Source: Streptomyces sp. BK208
GTDB taxonomy: Bacteria; Actinomycetota; Actinomycetes; Streptomycetales; Streptomycetaceae
Direction: 5' to 3'
Length of the DNA: 64,000 nt
Assembly (NCBI RefSeq): GCF_004364245.1
Contig: NZ_SOAV01000009.1
Span: forward strand, 248,001-312,000
In this document: positions 1-7,218 of the stretch, piece by piece
Layout: every line of letters starts with the position of its first letter
How positions within the stretch are numbered: the stretch's first letter is position 1
Program-made: the position numbers and the translations under genes
The notes under the pieces: model-generated
Database searches by the model: none
The model's input: the letters and a program-made list of their open reading frames with translations, nothing else
What the model was told of the DNA's origin: nothing

Positions 1-386
1 ATCGGCACCCGCAACCGCTCCGGCAGGGACTGTACGAGCAACCGCACCGAGGGGTCGGCCTGCTCGGGGTGCGGGCGCACCGCGACCTCCGCGGTGACCC
101 GGCGCACCGCCCGGCGCTCGCGCTCCAGTCTGCGCCAGTGGTCCCGGACGAGGTTGGCGGCGGTGACGTAGAGGAAACCGCGGGGTTCCTCCACGGTCGT
201 CCAGCGGGCCCACAGCCGGGTGAACGCCTCCGAGGCGATCTCGTGGGCCGTCCCGTCGTCGTCGACGAGCCGGCGGCACCAGCCGGCGAGGCGCGGATAC
301 AGGGCGGCGAACAGCTCGGACGCCGCCCTGTCACGGGACCGTTTCAACGCTCTCCATGGTCGTGAGGGTATGCGGGGGGGGTGCAC
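1..386 (-). CDS. ECF-family RNA polymerase sigma factor (3' part outside window)
   Basis: The gene enters the window from its start and runs off the left edge, leaving about 128 residues. It reads as a sigma-70 region 2 (LYPRLAGWCRRL, then AHEIASEAFTRLW and a GFLYVTAANLVRDHWRR stretch), followed by a charged linker and the beginning of region 4 (QSLPERLR). This is the layout of extracytoplasmic-function sigma factors. I chose the GTG at 384-386; a TTG 15 codons later is possible because the intervening residues are not sigma-like. It lies 25 bp after the sortase gene on the same strand, so sortase, its small partner and the sigma factor may be one operon. Eight consecutive G/C bases sit just after the GTG. 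No anti-sigma factor is visible in the window. Confidence 0.8.
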   Translation of the reverse strand, partial: MHPPRIPSRPWRALKRSRDRAASELFAALYPRLAGWCRRLVDDDGTAHEIASEAFTRLWARWTTVEEPRGFLYVTAANLVRDHWRRLERERRAVRRVTAEVAVRPHPEQADPSVRLLVQSLPERLRVP

Positions 387-411
387 GGGCGCCGCGCGCC
401 CTCGCCGGCGC

Positions 412-1026
412 TCAGCCGGTTGCGCTCAGCCGGGCGAAGACGATGACGTTGTCCCGGTACTCCTCGCCGTCGCGCGGGCCGCCGCAGGTGATCAGCCGCA
501 ACTCCGGCCCGGCCACGTCGCCGTACACGTCGTCCGTCGGGAAGTCGGCCTTGGCCACCGTGCGCAGGGCCGTGACCGTGAACCCGGCCGTCGAACCGTT
601 CTCCAGTCTGGCCTCGATCCGGTCGCCTCGGTGCAGCCGCGCGAGATGCCGGAAGACCCCGTCCCCGTACCGGCCCACCGTGACGTGGCCGAGGAGGACC
701 GACGGCCCGACCTGGCCCGGAGTGGGCGAGTGCCGGTACCAGCCGGCGCGGTCGTCGTCCGTGACGGGCGGGACCTCCACCGTGCCGTCCGACGCCAGCC
801 CGAGACCCATCACCGGGGTGTCGACGCCGATGGCGGGGATGCGCAGCCCCACCGGAACCGAACGCGCCAGCGGCCGCACCGGCTGCGCCGGGGCCGAGGC
901 GGGCGGTGTCGCGGCCGCCTCGGCCGCCGGGCGGGCGGCGTCACCGTCACCCTGGCCGCCGCCGCAGCCCGCGAGCAGTACGGTCAGCGCGACGGCGGCC
1001 AGGGCGTGACCGGGACGCGGGATCAT
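412..1026 (-). CDS. Class F-type sortase (lipobox-bearing)
   Basis: 204 residues. The N-terminus MIPRPGHALAAVALTVLLAGC has a hydrophobic stretch ending in a lipobox-like LLAGC, suggesting a lipoprotein or membrane anchor outside the cell. The sortase core follows after about residue 50: IPAIGVDTPV at the start of the beta barrel, catalytic His in LLGHV, Cys in LITCGG, and the catalytic Arg probably in EYRDN. Sortases are transpeptidases that join sorting-signal proteins to the cell wall. The His/Cys/Arg trio is complete. Its start codon overlaps the stop of the upstream small exported protein by 4 bp, so the two are translated together and that protein is the best substrate candidate. Assignment to class F rather than E rests on the ITCGG motif and the neighbour, not a search. 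Confidence 0.85.
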   Translation of the reverse strand: MIPRPGHALAAVALTVLLAGCGGGQGDGDAARPAAEAAATPPASAPAQPVRPLARSVPVGLRIPAIGVDTPVMGLGLASDGTVEVPPVTDDDRAGWYRHSPTPGQVGPSVLLGHVTVGRYGDGVFRHLARLHRGDRIEARLENGSTAGFTVTALRTVAKADFPTDDVYGDVAGPELRLITCGGPRDGEEYRDNVIVFARLSATG

Positions 1027-1409
1027 GCGCCGGTCGCTCCCGCCCGCCGGCGGCGTACGACGAAGACGACCGCGCCGCCCGCGAGGAGCACCCCGCCGGC
1101 ACCCGCGCCGATCAGACCCCCGTCCGCCCCCGCCCCGTCCGCGGACGTCACCACCCCGGTGTCGGCCGCGCCTTCCGGTACGGCGGAGACCTGGCCGTCG
1201 GCGGGCGCCGGGGCCGGCGCCCGGGTCGGCTCGGCCGGCGGGACGCTGGCGCTCGGCGTGGCGGCCTCGGTGGGCGCCGCACCGGTGCCCGGGGCGCTCT
1301 CGGCGGGGGCGGAGGGGGCCGCCGTGGGGCCGTCGGCGAAGGCGGGCGCGGTGCCCGCCAGGACGGCGGTGCAGGCCAGGGCCACGGCACTGAGGATGGT
1401 TCGGCGCAT
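1023..1409 (-). CDS. Small exported, C-terminally membrane-anchored Ala/Pro-rich protein (probable sortase partner)
   Basis: 128 residues. A Sec signal peptide (MRRTILSAVALACTAVLAG, cleavage near AFA) is followed by about 65 residues of Ala/Pro/Glu/Thr low complexity, a Gly/Ala-rich hydrophobic segment (LLAGGAVVFVV) and a terminal RRRR tail. That is the topology of a sortase substrate, but there is no LPXTG or LAXTG. The nearest candidate is AADTG, about 24 residues before the hydrophobic run, an unusually long gap. The stop codon overlaps the sortase start (ATGA). I infer a surface protein handled by that sortase; enzymatic function is unknown. Confidence 0.75.
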   Translation of the reverse strand: MRRTILSAVALACTAVLAGTAPAFADGPTAAPSAPAESAPGTGAAPTEAATPSASVPPAEPTRAPAPAPADGQVSAVPEGAADTGVVTSADGAGADGGLIGAGAGGVLLAGGAVVFVVRRRRAGATGA

Positions 1410-1605
1410 CGGGTCGCTCTCTCTCGTCGTCGGCGCCCCGGCACGGCGCGTGGGTGCGGTGCGGGGCGGATCGGACGGAGAGACGAGGCAGGGGGACACC
1501 GGGTTGTAAAGGGATGGCAAAGTCGTTTTCCCCGGTGCCGCCGCCCGGCCCTTACGAAGCGGTGACGTGCCGGTCGGGGCGCCCGGTCCGGCGCTTCCGC
1601 GGGCC

Positions 1606-1611
1606 TAGCGT
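1606..1611 (+). promoter_or_regulatory. -10 element of leaderless promoter
   Basis: TAGCGT lies 7 nt before the ATG at 1619, so transcription should begin at the start codon. No ribosome binding site is seen. No clear -35 hexamer is visible. Confidence 0.5.
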
Positions 1612-1618
1612 GAGACGC

Positions 1619-2623
1619 ATGCGCGTACTGGTCACCGGCAGTGCCGGTTTCATCGGGTCCCACGTGGTGGAGGCCCTGCGGGAGCACGGGCACGAGCCCG
1701 TCGGCTACGACGTCCGCGAGGACCCCCGCGCCGACGTGCGCGACCCGGCGGCCCTCGCGCGGGCGCTGGCCGGTGTGGACGCCGTGTGCCACCAGGCGGC
1801 GATGGTCGGCCTCGGCAGCGGGTTCGCCGACGCGGCGGAGTACGTCTCGCGCAACGACCTGGGCACCGCCGTACTGCTCGCCGCGATGGCCGGCGCGGAC
1901 GTCCGGCGGCTGGTGCTCGCGGGCTCGATGGTCGTGTACGGGGAGGGGCGGTACGCCTGCCCCGCGCACGGGGTGGTGCGGCCGGGGCCGCGCGCCGTCG
2001 CCGACCTGGACGCGGGCCGCTTCGAGCCGCTGTGCCCGGAGTGCGGCGCGGACCTGTCCCCGGGGCTGGTCGGCGAGGACGCCCCGGCCGACCCGCGCAA
2101 CGTGTACGCCACGACCAAGCTGGCCCAGGAGCACCTGGCCGCCGCCTGGGCCCGGACGACCGGCGCTACGGCGGTGTCGCTGCGCTACCACAACGTGTAC
2201 GGCCCGCGGATGCCCCGCGACACCCCGTACGCCGGGGTCGCCTCCTTCTTCCGGTCCGCGCTGGCCCGCGGCGAGGCCCCGCGCGTCTTCGAGGACGGCC
2301 GCCAGCGCCGGGACTTCGTGCACGTGCGGGACGTGGCGGCGGCGAACGTCGCCGCGCTGGAGTCCGCCCGGCCGCCCCAGGGCGCCCTGAGCGCGTACAA
2401 CACCGGCAGCGGTGAGCCGCACACCGTGGGCGAGATGGCCACCGCCCTGGCCGCCGCCCACGGCGGTCCCGAGCCCGTCGTCACCGGCGAGTACCGTCTC
2501 GGCGACGTCCGCCACATCACCGCCGACTCCGCCCGCCTGCGCACCGAGTTGGGCTGGCGGCCCCGGGTGGGATTCCAGGAGGGCATGCGGGAGTTCGCGC
2601 GGGCCGGTCTGCGCGGGGCGTGA
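1619..2623 (+). CDS. NAD-dependent nucleotide-sugar epimerase/dehydratase with Cys-rich insertion
   Basis: 334 residues, extended SDR fold. The dinucleotide-binding GSAGFIGS motif is at residues 7-14 and the active-site YATTK near residues 162-166, with RYHNVYGP and RRDFVHVRD motifs typical of UDP-glucose 4-epimerase-like enzymes further on. Between the cofactor domain and the YxxxK there is an insertion carrying CPAH (about residue 114) and CPEC (about 138), which could form a small zinc site. Likely role: conversion of an NDP-sugar feeding the two glycosyltransferases at 4750-6098. The ATG at 1619 is supported by a leaderless promoter. It converges with the histidine kinase, with only 9 bp between their stops. 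Substrate cannot be told from sequence. Confidence 0.85.
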   Translation: MRVLVTGSAGFIGSHVVEALREHGHEPVGYDVREDPRADVRDPAALARALAGVDAVCHQAAMVGLGSGFADAAEYVSRNDLGTAVLLAAMAGADVRRLVLAGSMVVYGEGRYACPAHGVVRPGPRAVADLDAGRFEPLCPECGADLSPGLVGEDAPADPRNVYATTKLAQEHLAAAWARTTGATAVSLRYHNVYGPRMPRDTPYAGVASFFRSALARGEAPRVFEDGRQRRDFVHVRDVAAANVAALESARPPQGALSAYNTGSGEPHTVGEMATALAAAHGGPEPVVTGEYRLGDVRHITADSARLRTELGWRPRVGFQEGMREFARAGLRGA

Positions 2624-2632
2624 GCCCGGGGC

Positions 2633-3745
2633 TCAGGCCTCCGCCAGGGGCAGGGTCACCTCGAAGCGGCAGCCGCCGGGGATGTTGCGGACCGTGGCCC
2701 GGCCCCGGTGGGCCTCGACGATGCCGCGGACGATCGCGAGACCCAGGCCGGCGCCGGCCGGGGGCGTACGGGCGTGGGTGCCGCGCCAGCCGGTGTCGAA
2801 GACCCGCGGCAGGTCCTCCTCGGGGATGCCGCCGCAGCCGTCGGTCACCGAGACCACCACGCCGTCGGCGCGACGCTCCGCGGCCACCGCGACCGTGCCG
2901 TCGGCGGGGGTCCGGCGGATCGCGTTGACCAGCAGGTTGCCCAGCACCCGGCTCATCTCCCTGCCGTCCACCTCGACCGGTACGGCCGCCACGGCGTCAC
3001 CGACCAGCCGTACGCCCTGTTCGCGCGCGAGCGGGTCCGCGCCCGCGAGGGCGTCGCCGACCAGGTCGTAGAGCGAGATGCGGGCCGGGGTCAGGACGAG
3101 TGTGCCGGCGTGGATGCGGGAGAGTTCGAAGAGGTCGCCGACCATGTCGTTGAGGCGTTCCACCTCGGCGCGGATCTGCCGCAGGTAGCGGTCGGGGTCG
3201 GCGGCGACGCCGTCCTCCAGCGCCTCGGCCATGGCGCGCAGACCGGCCAGCGGGGTGCGCAGGTCGTGCGAGATCCAGGCGACCAGCTCGCGCCGGGAGG
3301 ACTCGAGGGCGCGCTCCCGCTCCCTGGACCGGGCGAGCCGGGCGCTGGTCGACGCCAGTTCGCGGCTGAGCGCGTCCAGTTCGGCGGTCGCCGGTGTGCT
3401 GGGAGCCGCGTAACCGCCGTCGACGCCGAACGAGCGTGCCGCGGCGGCCAGTTCGCGGCTGCGGGCGACCACCCAGCGGCCCAGCAGCAGCGCGGTGGCC
3501 AGGGAGACGACGGCCGCCATCGCCACGACGGTCGTGACGACGGACAGGTCGTGCGGGGAGAGGAACATCGCCCAGGCGACGGCCAGCGTGCCCGCGAGCA
3601 TGGCGAGGACGGCGACCGCCGCCACCACGGCGAGCGACGCCGTCAGCGAGCGCCGCCGGATCAGCCGCAGCACGGCCGCGCCGGCCAGGCCGGTGGCGGC
3701 GGCGCCCGCGAAGGCGTAGAGGGCGATGAGGAGGGTGGCGTGCAC
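2633..3745 (-). CDS. Two-component sensor histidine kinase (HisKA/HATPase)
   Basis: 370 residues. Two hydrophobic clusters occupy the first 110 residues (about four membrane segments, hardly any extracytoplasmic loop). A linker, the phosphoacceptor H-box SHDLRTPLAGLRAM, an N-box (NLLVNAIRR), a G1 box (DGCGGIP) and G2 (GAGLGLAIV) follow. It lacks a sizeable extracellular sensor, so the stimulus may be sensed in the membrane. The GTG start lies 2 bp after the response regulator stop, indicating translational coupling. It sits between epimerase and glycosyltransferase genes, so it probably controls this cluster. Confidence 0.9.
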   Translation of the reverse strand: MHATLLIALYAFAGAAATGLAGAAVLRLIRRRSLTASLAVVAAVAVLAMLAGTLAVAWAMFLSPHDLSVVTTVVAMAAVVSLATALLLGRWVVARSRELAAAARSFGVDGGYAAPSTPATAELDALSRELASTSARLARSRERERALESSRRELVAWISHDLRTPLAGLRAMAEALEDGVAADPDRYLRQIRAEVERLNDMVGDLFELSRIHAGTLVLTPARISLYDLVGDALAGADPLAREQGVRLVGDAVAAVPVEVDGREMSRVLGNLLVNAIRRTPADGTVAVAAERRADGVVVSVTDGCGGIPEEDLPRVFDTGWRGTHARTPPAGAGLGLAIVRGIVEAHRGRATVRNIPGGCRFEVTLPLAEA

Positions 3746-3747
3746 GG

Positions 3748-4626
3748 TCAGTCCGCCTCCCGGCCGGTGGCGTCGAAGCGGTAGCCCACGCCCCACACCG
3801 TCTGGATCAGCCGGGGCCGGGCCGGATCGTCCTCGACCTTGCCGCGCAGCCGCCGTACGTGGACGGTGACGGTGGAGAGGTCGCCGAAGTCCCAGCCCCA
3901 CACCTCGCGCATCAGCTCCTCCCGGGCGAACGCCCGGCCCGGGTGCCGCAGGAAGAACGTGAGGAGGTCGAACTCGCGCAGGGTCAGCGCCAGTTCGGTG
4001 CCGTCCTTGGTGGCCCTGCGGGCGGCCGGGTCGACCGTCAGGCCGGCCGCGGACGGCGGGCGCGGCGCCCGTGCCGGGGCGGGCCGGGCGCGGCGCAGCA
4101 CGGACTCCACCCGCAGCACCAGCTCCCGCGGGCTGAACGGCTTGGTCACGTAGTCGTCGGCGCCGACCTCCAGGCCGAGGATGCGGTCGTCCTCGTCGCC
4201 CCGGGCGGTCAGCATGACGACCGGCACGGGCCCCCGACCCCGCAGCCGCCGGCACACCTCCAGGCCGTCCATGCCGGGCAGCATCAGGTCGAGCACCACC
4301 AGGTCGGGCCGGTGCGCGGCGGCCCGGGCGAGCGCGGCCGGACCGTCACCGGCCCGGTCGACGCGGTATCCGGCACGGTCCAGGTACCCGGCCACGACCT
4401 CCGCGACGGTGGGGTCGTCGTCGACGACGAGGACCCGGGCGGGTTCGCCGGAGAGCGACGCCGGGGGCCCGGCCGGAGGCGTGGGCGCTGGAGCAGGGGC
4501 GGGCGGGTGTTCGGTCGGGGAGGCGGTCGTCGGCCGTGTGGTGCGGGCCTGCGCCGGGGGCCCCGTGGGCTCGGGCGCGGGCCCGTCGGGGGACGCGGCC
4601 GGCGGGGCAGGCTCGGTGGGCTGCAT
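3748..4626 (-). CDS. OmpR/PhoB-family response regulator with Pro/Ala-rich N-terminal extension
   Basis: 292 residues with the chosen ATG. Residues 1 to about 58 are Pro/Ala/Thr-rich low complexity. The receiver domain follows (VVDDDP acidic pair, phosphoacceptor Asp in VVLDLMLPGMDG, Lys in YVTKPF), then a winged-helix domain (LTLREFDLLTFFLRHPGRAF ... VTVHVRRLRGKVEDD). Typical family length is about 230, so the extension is extra; a later start close to SLSGEPARVLVV cannot be excluded. It is co-transcribed with the kinase just downstream and divergent from the glycosyltransferase at 4750, so it could act on the intergenic region 4627-4749. Confidence 0.88.
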   Translation of the reverse strand: MQPTEPAPPAASPDGPAPEPTGPPAQARTTRPTTASPTEHPPAPAPAPTPPAGPPASLSGEPARVLVVDDDPTVAEVVAGYLDRAGYRVDRAGDGPAALARAAAHRPDLVVLDLMLPGMDGLEVCRRLRGRGPVPVVMLTARGDEDDRILGLEVGADDYVTKPFSPRELVLRVESVLRRARPAPARAPRPPSAAGLTVDPAARRATKDGTELALTLREFDLLTFFLRHPGRAFAREELMREVWGWDFGDLSTVTVHVRRLRGKVEDDPARPRLIQTVWGVGYRFDATGREAD

Positions 4627-4736
4627 GGGGCCAGCCTCGCACCGGCCGCTCGCCCGTGTCCTTCCCGGGCGGGGCCCGCGCCGCGACGTCCGTGTTTCGT
4701 AAGGAGTGGAAGCCCGATTCGTCCGGTTCCGGTTCG

Positions 4737-4742
4737 TAGGGT
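4737..4742 (+). promoter_or_regulatory. -10 element of leaderless promoter
   Basis: TAGGGT lies 7 nt before the GTG at 4750. The hexamer overlaps the alternative in-frame GTG at 4741, which is why I prefer 4750 as the translation start. Confidence 0.5.
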
Positions 4743-4749
4743 GAAGGCC

Positions 4750-5463
4750 GTGACCACCTCGCCCCCTCCGGACGTCGACGTCGTACTGCCCTGCCTGGAC
4801 GAGGCCGAGGCCCTCCCCTGGGTCCTGGCCCGCATCCCGGCCGGCTGGCGTGCGCTCGTCGTCGACAACGGCTCCACCGACGGCTCGGCGGACCTCGCCC
4901 GCTCGCTCGGTGCCACGGTCGTGACCGAGCCGCGCCGCGGTTTCGGCGCCGCCTGCCACGCCGGGCTGACCGCCGCCACCGCCGACATCGTCTGCTTCTG
5001 CGACTGCGACGCCTCCCTGGACCCTTCCCTGCTGTCCCCCTTCGTGGCCGAGGTCCGGGCCGGCACCTCCGACCTGGTACTCGGCCGCCGGCGGCCGCAG
5101 GCCAGGGGAGCCTGGCCCGCGCACGCCCGGGCCGGCAACCTCGCCCTGGCCCGGCTGCTGCGCCGCCGCACCGGCCTCCGCCTGCGCGACCTCGGCCCGC
5201 TGCGCGCCGCCCGCCGCGAGCGGCTGCTCGCCCTCGGGCTCACCGACCGGCGCAGCGGCTACCCGCTCCAGATGGTGGTGCGGGCCGCCGACGCCGGCTG
5301 GCGGGTCACCGAGCACGACGTCCCGTACCTGCCCCGCACCGGCGCCTCCAAGGTGACGGGAACCTGGCGCGGCACCTGGCACGCGGTACGGGACATGCGC
5401 CGCGTGCTGGCCGAGGCACCGGCCGTCCGCGCCGGGGCGGGCGAGGGGAGCGGGGTCAGGTGA
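4750..5463 (+). CDS. Family 2 glycosyltransferase
   Basis: 237 residues. GT-A fold signatures are present: DVVLPCLDEAEAL at the N-terminus, VVDNGSTDGS nucleotide-binding loop, and a CDCDASLDP acidic motif in place of the usual DxD. QMVVRAADAGWRVTEHDVPY corresponds to the acceptor-side region. It transfers a sugar from an NDP- or polyprenyl-linked donor; the acceptor is unknown. No membrane anchor is seen. Its stop overlaps the next start by 4 bp (GTGA), and that gene in turn overlaps the methyltransferase, giving a tightly coupled three-gene operon divergent from the two-component system. Confidence 0.85.
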   Translation: MTTSPPPDVDVVLPCLDEAEALPWVLARIPAGWRALVVDNGSTDGSADLARSLGATVVTEPRRGFGAACHAGLTAATADIVCFCDCDASLDPSLLSPFVAEVRAGTSDLVLGRRRPQARGAWPAHARAGNLALARLLRRRTGLRLRDLGPLRAARRERLLALGLTDRRSGYPLQMVVRAADAGWRVTEHDVPYLPRTGASKVTGTWRGTWHAVRDMRRVLAEAPAVRAGAGEGSGVR

Positions 5464-6098
5464 CCGCCGCGACCACCCTCCTCGTCATCGCCAAGGAGCC
5501 GCGTCCCGGCCGGGTCAAGACCCGGCTCTCCCCGCCCTTCACCCCCGCCGAGGCAGCCGCGCTGGCCGAGGCGGCGCTCTCCGACACCCTGGCCGCCGTG
5601 GCCGCGACGCCCGCGCGGCGCCGGGTCCTGGTGCTCGACGGCGCGCCCGGCCCCTGGCTGCCGCCCGGTTTCGACGTCGTACCGCAATGCGCCGGCGGCC
5701 TCGACGAGCGGCTCGCCGACGCGTTCGCCGGGTGCACGGGCCCCGCCCTGCTGATCGGTATGGACACCCCGCAGGTGACGCCCGCGCTGCTCACCGCGGA
5801 CTTCCGCGACTGCGACGCCTGCTTCGGTCCCGCCGAGGACGGCGGCTTCTGGGCGCTGGGCCTGGCCCGGCCCGAACCGGCCCTGCTGCGCGGCGTACCC
5901 ATGTCGACGCCGGTGACGGGTGCCGTACAGCGCGAACGGCTCCTCGCGGCCGGGCTGCGGGTACGGGACCTGCCGCCCCTGCGCGACGTCGACACCGCCG
6001 CCGACGCCCGCGCCGTCGCCGCACTGGCCCCGCACGGCCGGTTCGCCGCCCGGCTGGCGGCGTGCGCACCGGCCGGGGACCGGCGGGCGAGCCGGTGA
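5460..6098 (+). CDS. CofC-like nucleotidyl/glycosyl transferase (DUF2064, TIGR04282-like)
   Basis: 212 residues. The N-terminus LLVIAKEPRPGRVKTRLSPP is the characteristic phosphate-binding motif of this family, related to MobA/CofC nucleotidyltransferases. LLIGMDTPQVTPALL and GPAEDGGFWALGL carry the conserved acidic and Gly-rich motifs. Relatives are named after arsenosugar or rSAM/selenodomain-associated transferases, usually paired with a GT2 enzyme, as here. No radical-SAM gene is nearby, so the named pathway cannot be assumed. Both its start and its stop overlap neighbouring genes by 4 bp. Confidence 0.8.
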   Translation: MTAATTLLVIAKEPRPGRVKTRLSPPFTPAEAAALAEAALSDTLAAVAATPARRRVLVLDGAPGPWLPPGFDVVPQCAGGLDERLADAFAGCTGPALLIGMDTPQVTPALLTADFRDCDACFGPAEDGGFWALGLARPEPALLRGVPMSTPVTGAVQRERLLAAGLRVRDLPPLRDVDTAADARAVAALAPHGRFAARLAACAPAGDRRASR

Positions 6099-6880
6099 AG
6101 GCGGCCGCGCGACCCGCCCTCGGCCGGCCGGCCGCCGCCCCCGCGTGGGAGGCCTCGGACCCGTACGCCGCCGCCCTGCGGTCCGGACACGGGCCGCTGT
6201 TCCTGCGCCGCACCGACGGCTGGCTGCTGCCGCTGGACGTGGAGCGCTGGTGCGCCCGGGCCGACGCGGTCGACCTGGAGGTCCTGGACCGCTGCGAGGG
6301 CGCCGTGCTCGACGTGGGCTGCGGACCGGGACGGCTGGTGGCGGAGCTCGCCGCGCGGGGCCGCACGGCCCTCGGCATCGACGTCAGCGAGGCCGCCGTG
6401 ACCCGCACCGTACGGGCCGGGGGCCGGTCGCTGCGGCGCTCCGTGTTCGAGCCGCTGCCCGGCGAGGGACGCTGGGACACCGTCCTCCTCATGGACGGCA
6501 ACGTCGGCATCGGCGGCGACCCCCGCGCCCTGCTCACCCGCGTCGCAGCCCTGCTCGCACCCGGCGGCCTCCTGATCGCCGAGACGGCACCGGTCGAGGT
6601 CGACGAACGCGCCCACGTGCAGGTCGTCGACGTCACCGGCGGGCGGGCGGCCGGCGGTGCCTTCCCGTGGGCACGGGTCGGCACCGGTGCCCTGCTGCGC
6701 CGCGCCGGCGCCGCCGGCTGGCGCGGCGCCGCTCAGTGGACGTCGGGGGAGCGCCGCTTCGTCGCGCTGCGCAGCGGCCGCAGGGCGAGCAGCAGCGCCG
6801 AGCAGCCGAACAGCGCGGCCGTGATCAGCAGCCAGCGGGCGAGGAAGCCGTCCGGCGACAGCGCGGCCGCCGACCGGTAG
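6095..6880 (+). CDS. SAM-dependent methyltransferase
   Basis: 261 residues in this frame. The class I Rossmann motif VLDVGCGPGRLV is followed by LGIDVSEAAV (acidic residue for the SAM ribose), DTVLLMDGNVGIGGDP and a LLAPGGLLIAETAP strand. The fold appears complete by about residue 225 (RRFVALRSG). The last 35-50 residues are Ser/Ala/Arg-rich and come from the antisense of the convergent membrane gene, because no stop occurs until 6880. It probably methylates a product of the two transferases encoded immediately upstream. The 148-bp overlap with the 6733-7218 gene is odd. Confidence 0.85.
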   Translation: MKAAARPALGRPAAAPAWEASDPYAAALRSGHGPLFLRRTDGWLLPLDVERWCARADAVDLEVLDRCEGAVLDVGCGPGRLVAELAARGRTALGIDVSEAAVTRTVRAGGRSLRRSVFEPLPGEGRWDTVLLMDGNVGIGGDPRALLTRVAALLAPGGLLIAETAPVEVDERAHVQVVDVTGGRAAGGAFPWARVGTGALLRRAGAAGWRGAAQWTSGERRFVALRSGRRASSSAEQPNSAAVISSQRARKPSGDSAAADR

Positions 6881-7218
6881 CGCGCGTCCACCCGCCCGCT
6901 GATCAGCGGGAACCACACCAGCAGGAGCAGCCCGGAGAACGCGGCCGGGACGCGTACGTACGGCACCCAGGCACGGCGGTGCACCGCACCGAGCCCGCGT
7001 ACGACGGCCCGGTCGGCCACCGCGTACAGCGGCAGCAGTACCAGGTCGTGCAGCAACGCCGACCCCACGAACCACAGGACCACGCCGGTCAGGTCGCCGT
7101 CGAGCAGCCGCACGCCCGCGTACCCCGCGAGCGCGAACGAGCAGCACAGCAGCAGGATCCGGAAGGGGCTGCCGGTCACGGACCGCGACGGCGGCCACAG
7201 CTTGCGCGCGGGGTTCAT
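6733..7218 (-). CDS. Small integral membrane protein, function unknown
   Basis: 161 residues with four hydrophobic segments (ILLLCCSFALAGYAGVRL, VLWFVGSALLHDLVLLPLYAV, VPAAFSGLLLLVWFPLI, WLLITAALFGCSALLLAL) and basic ends. It follows the molybdopterin oxidoreductase gene with a 4-bp ATGA overlap, so it is probably an accessory membrane subunit or assembly factor for that enzyme. I recognise no catalytic motif. The 3' end overlaps the convergent methyltransferase gene by 148 bp. Confidence 0.75.
   Translation of the reverse strand: MNPARKLWPPSRSVTGSPFRILLLCCSFALAGYAGVRLLDGDLTGVVLWFVGSALLHDLVLLPLYAVADRAVVRGLGAVHRRAWVPYVRVPAAFSGLLLLVWFPLISGRVDARYRSAAALSPDGFLARWLLITAALFGCSALLLALRPLRSATKRRSPDVH

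Noticed and set aside
1200-1409. LPXTG sorting signal in the sortase partner
   Set aside because: No LPXTG, LAXTG or NPQTN is present; AADTG is too far from the hydrophobic segment to call.
5460-6098. Arsenosugar biosynthesis function for the CofC-like transferase
   Set aside because: The family name suggests it, but no radical-SAM, arsenic methyltransferase or arsenic-resistance gene is in the window.
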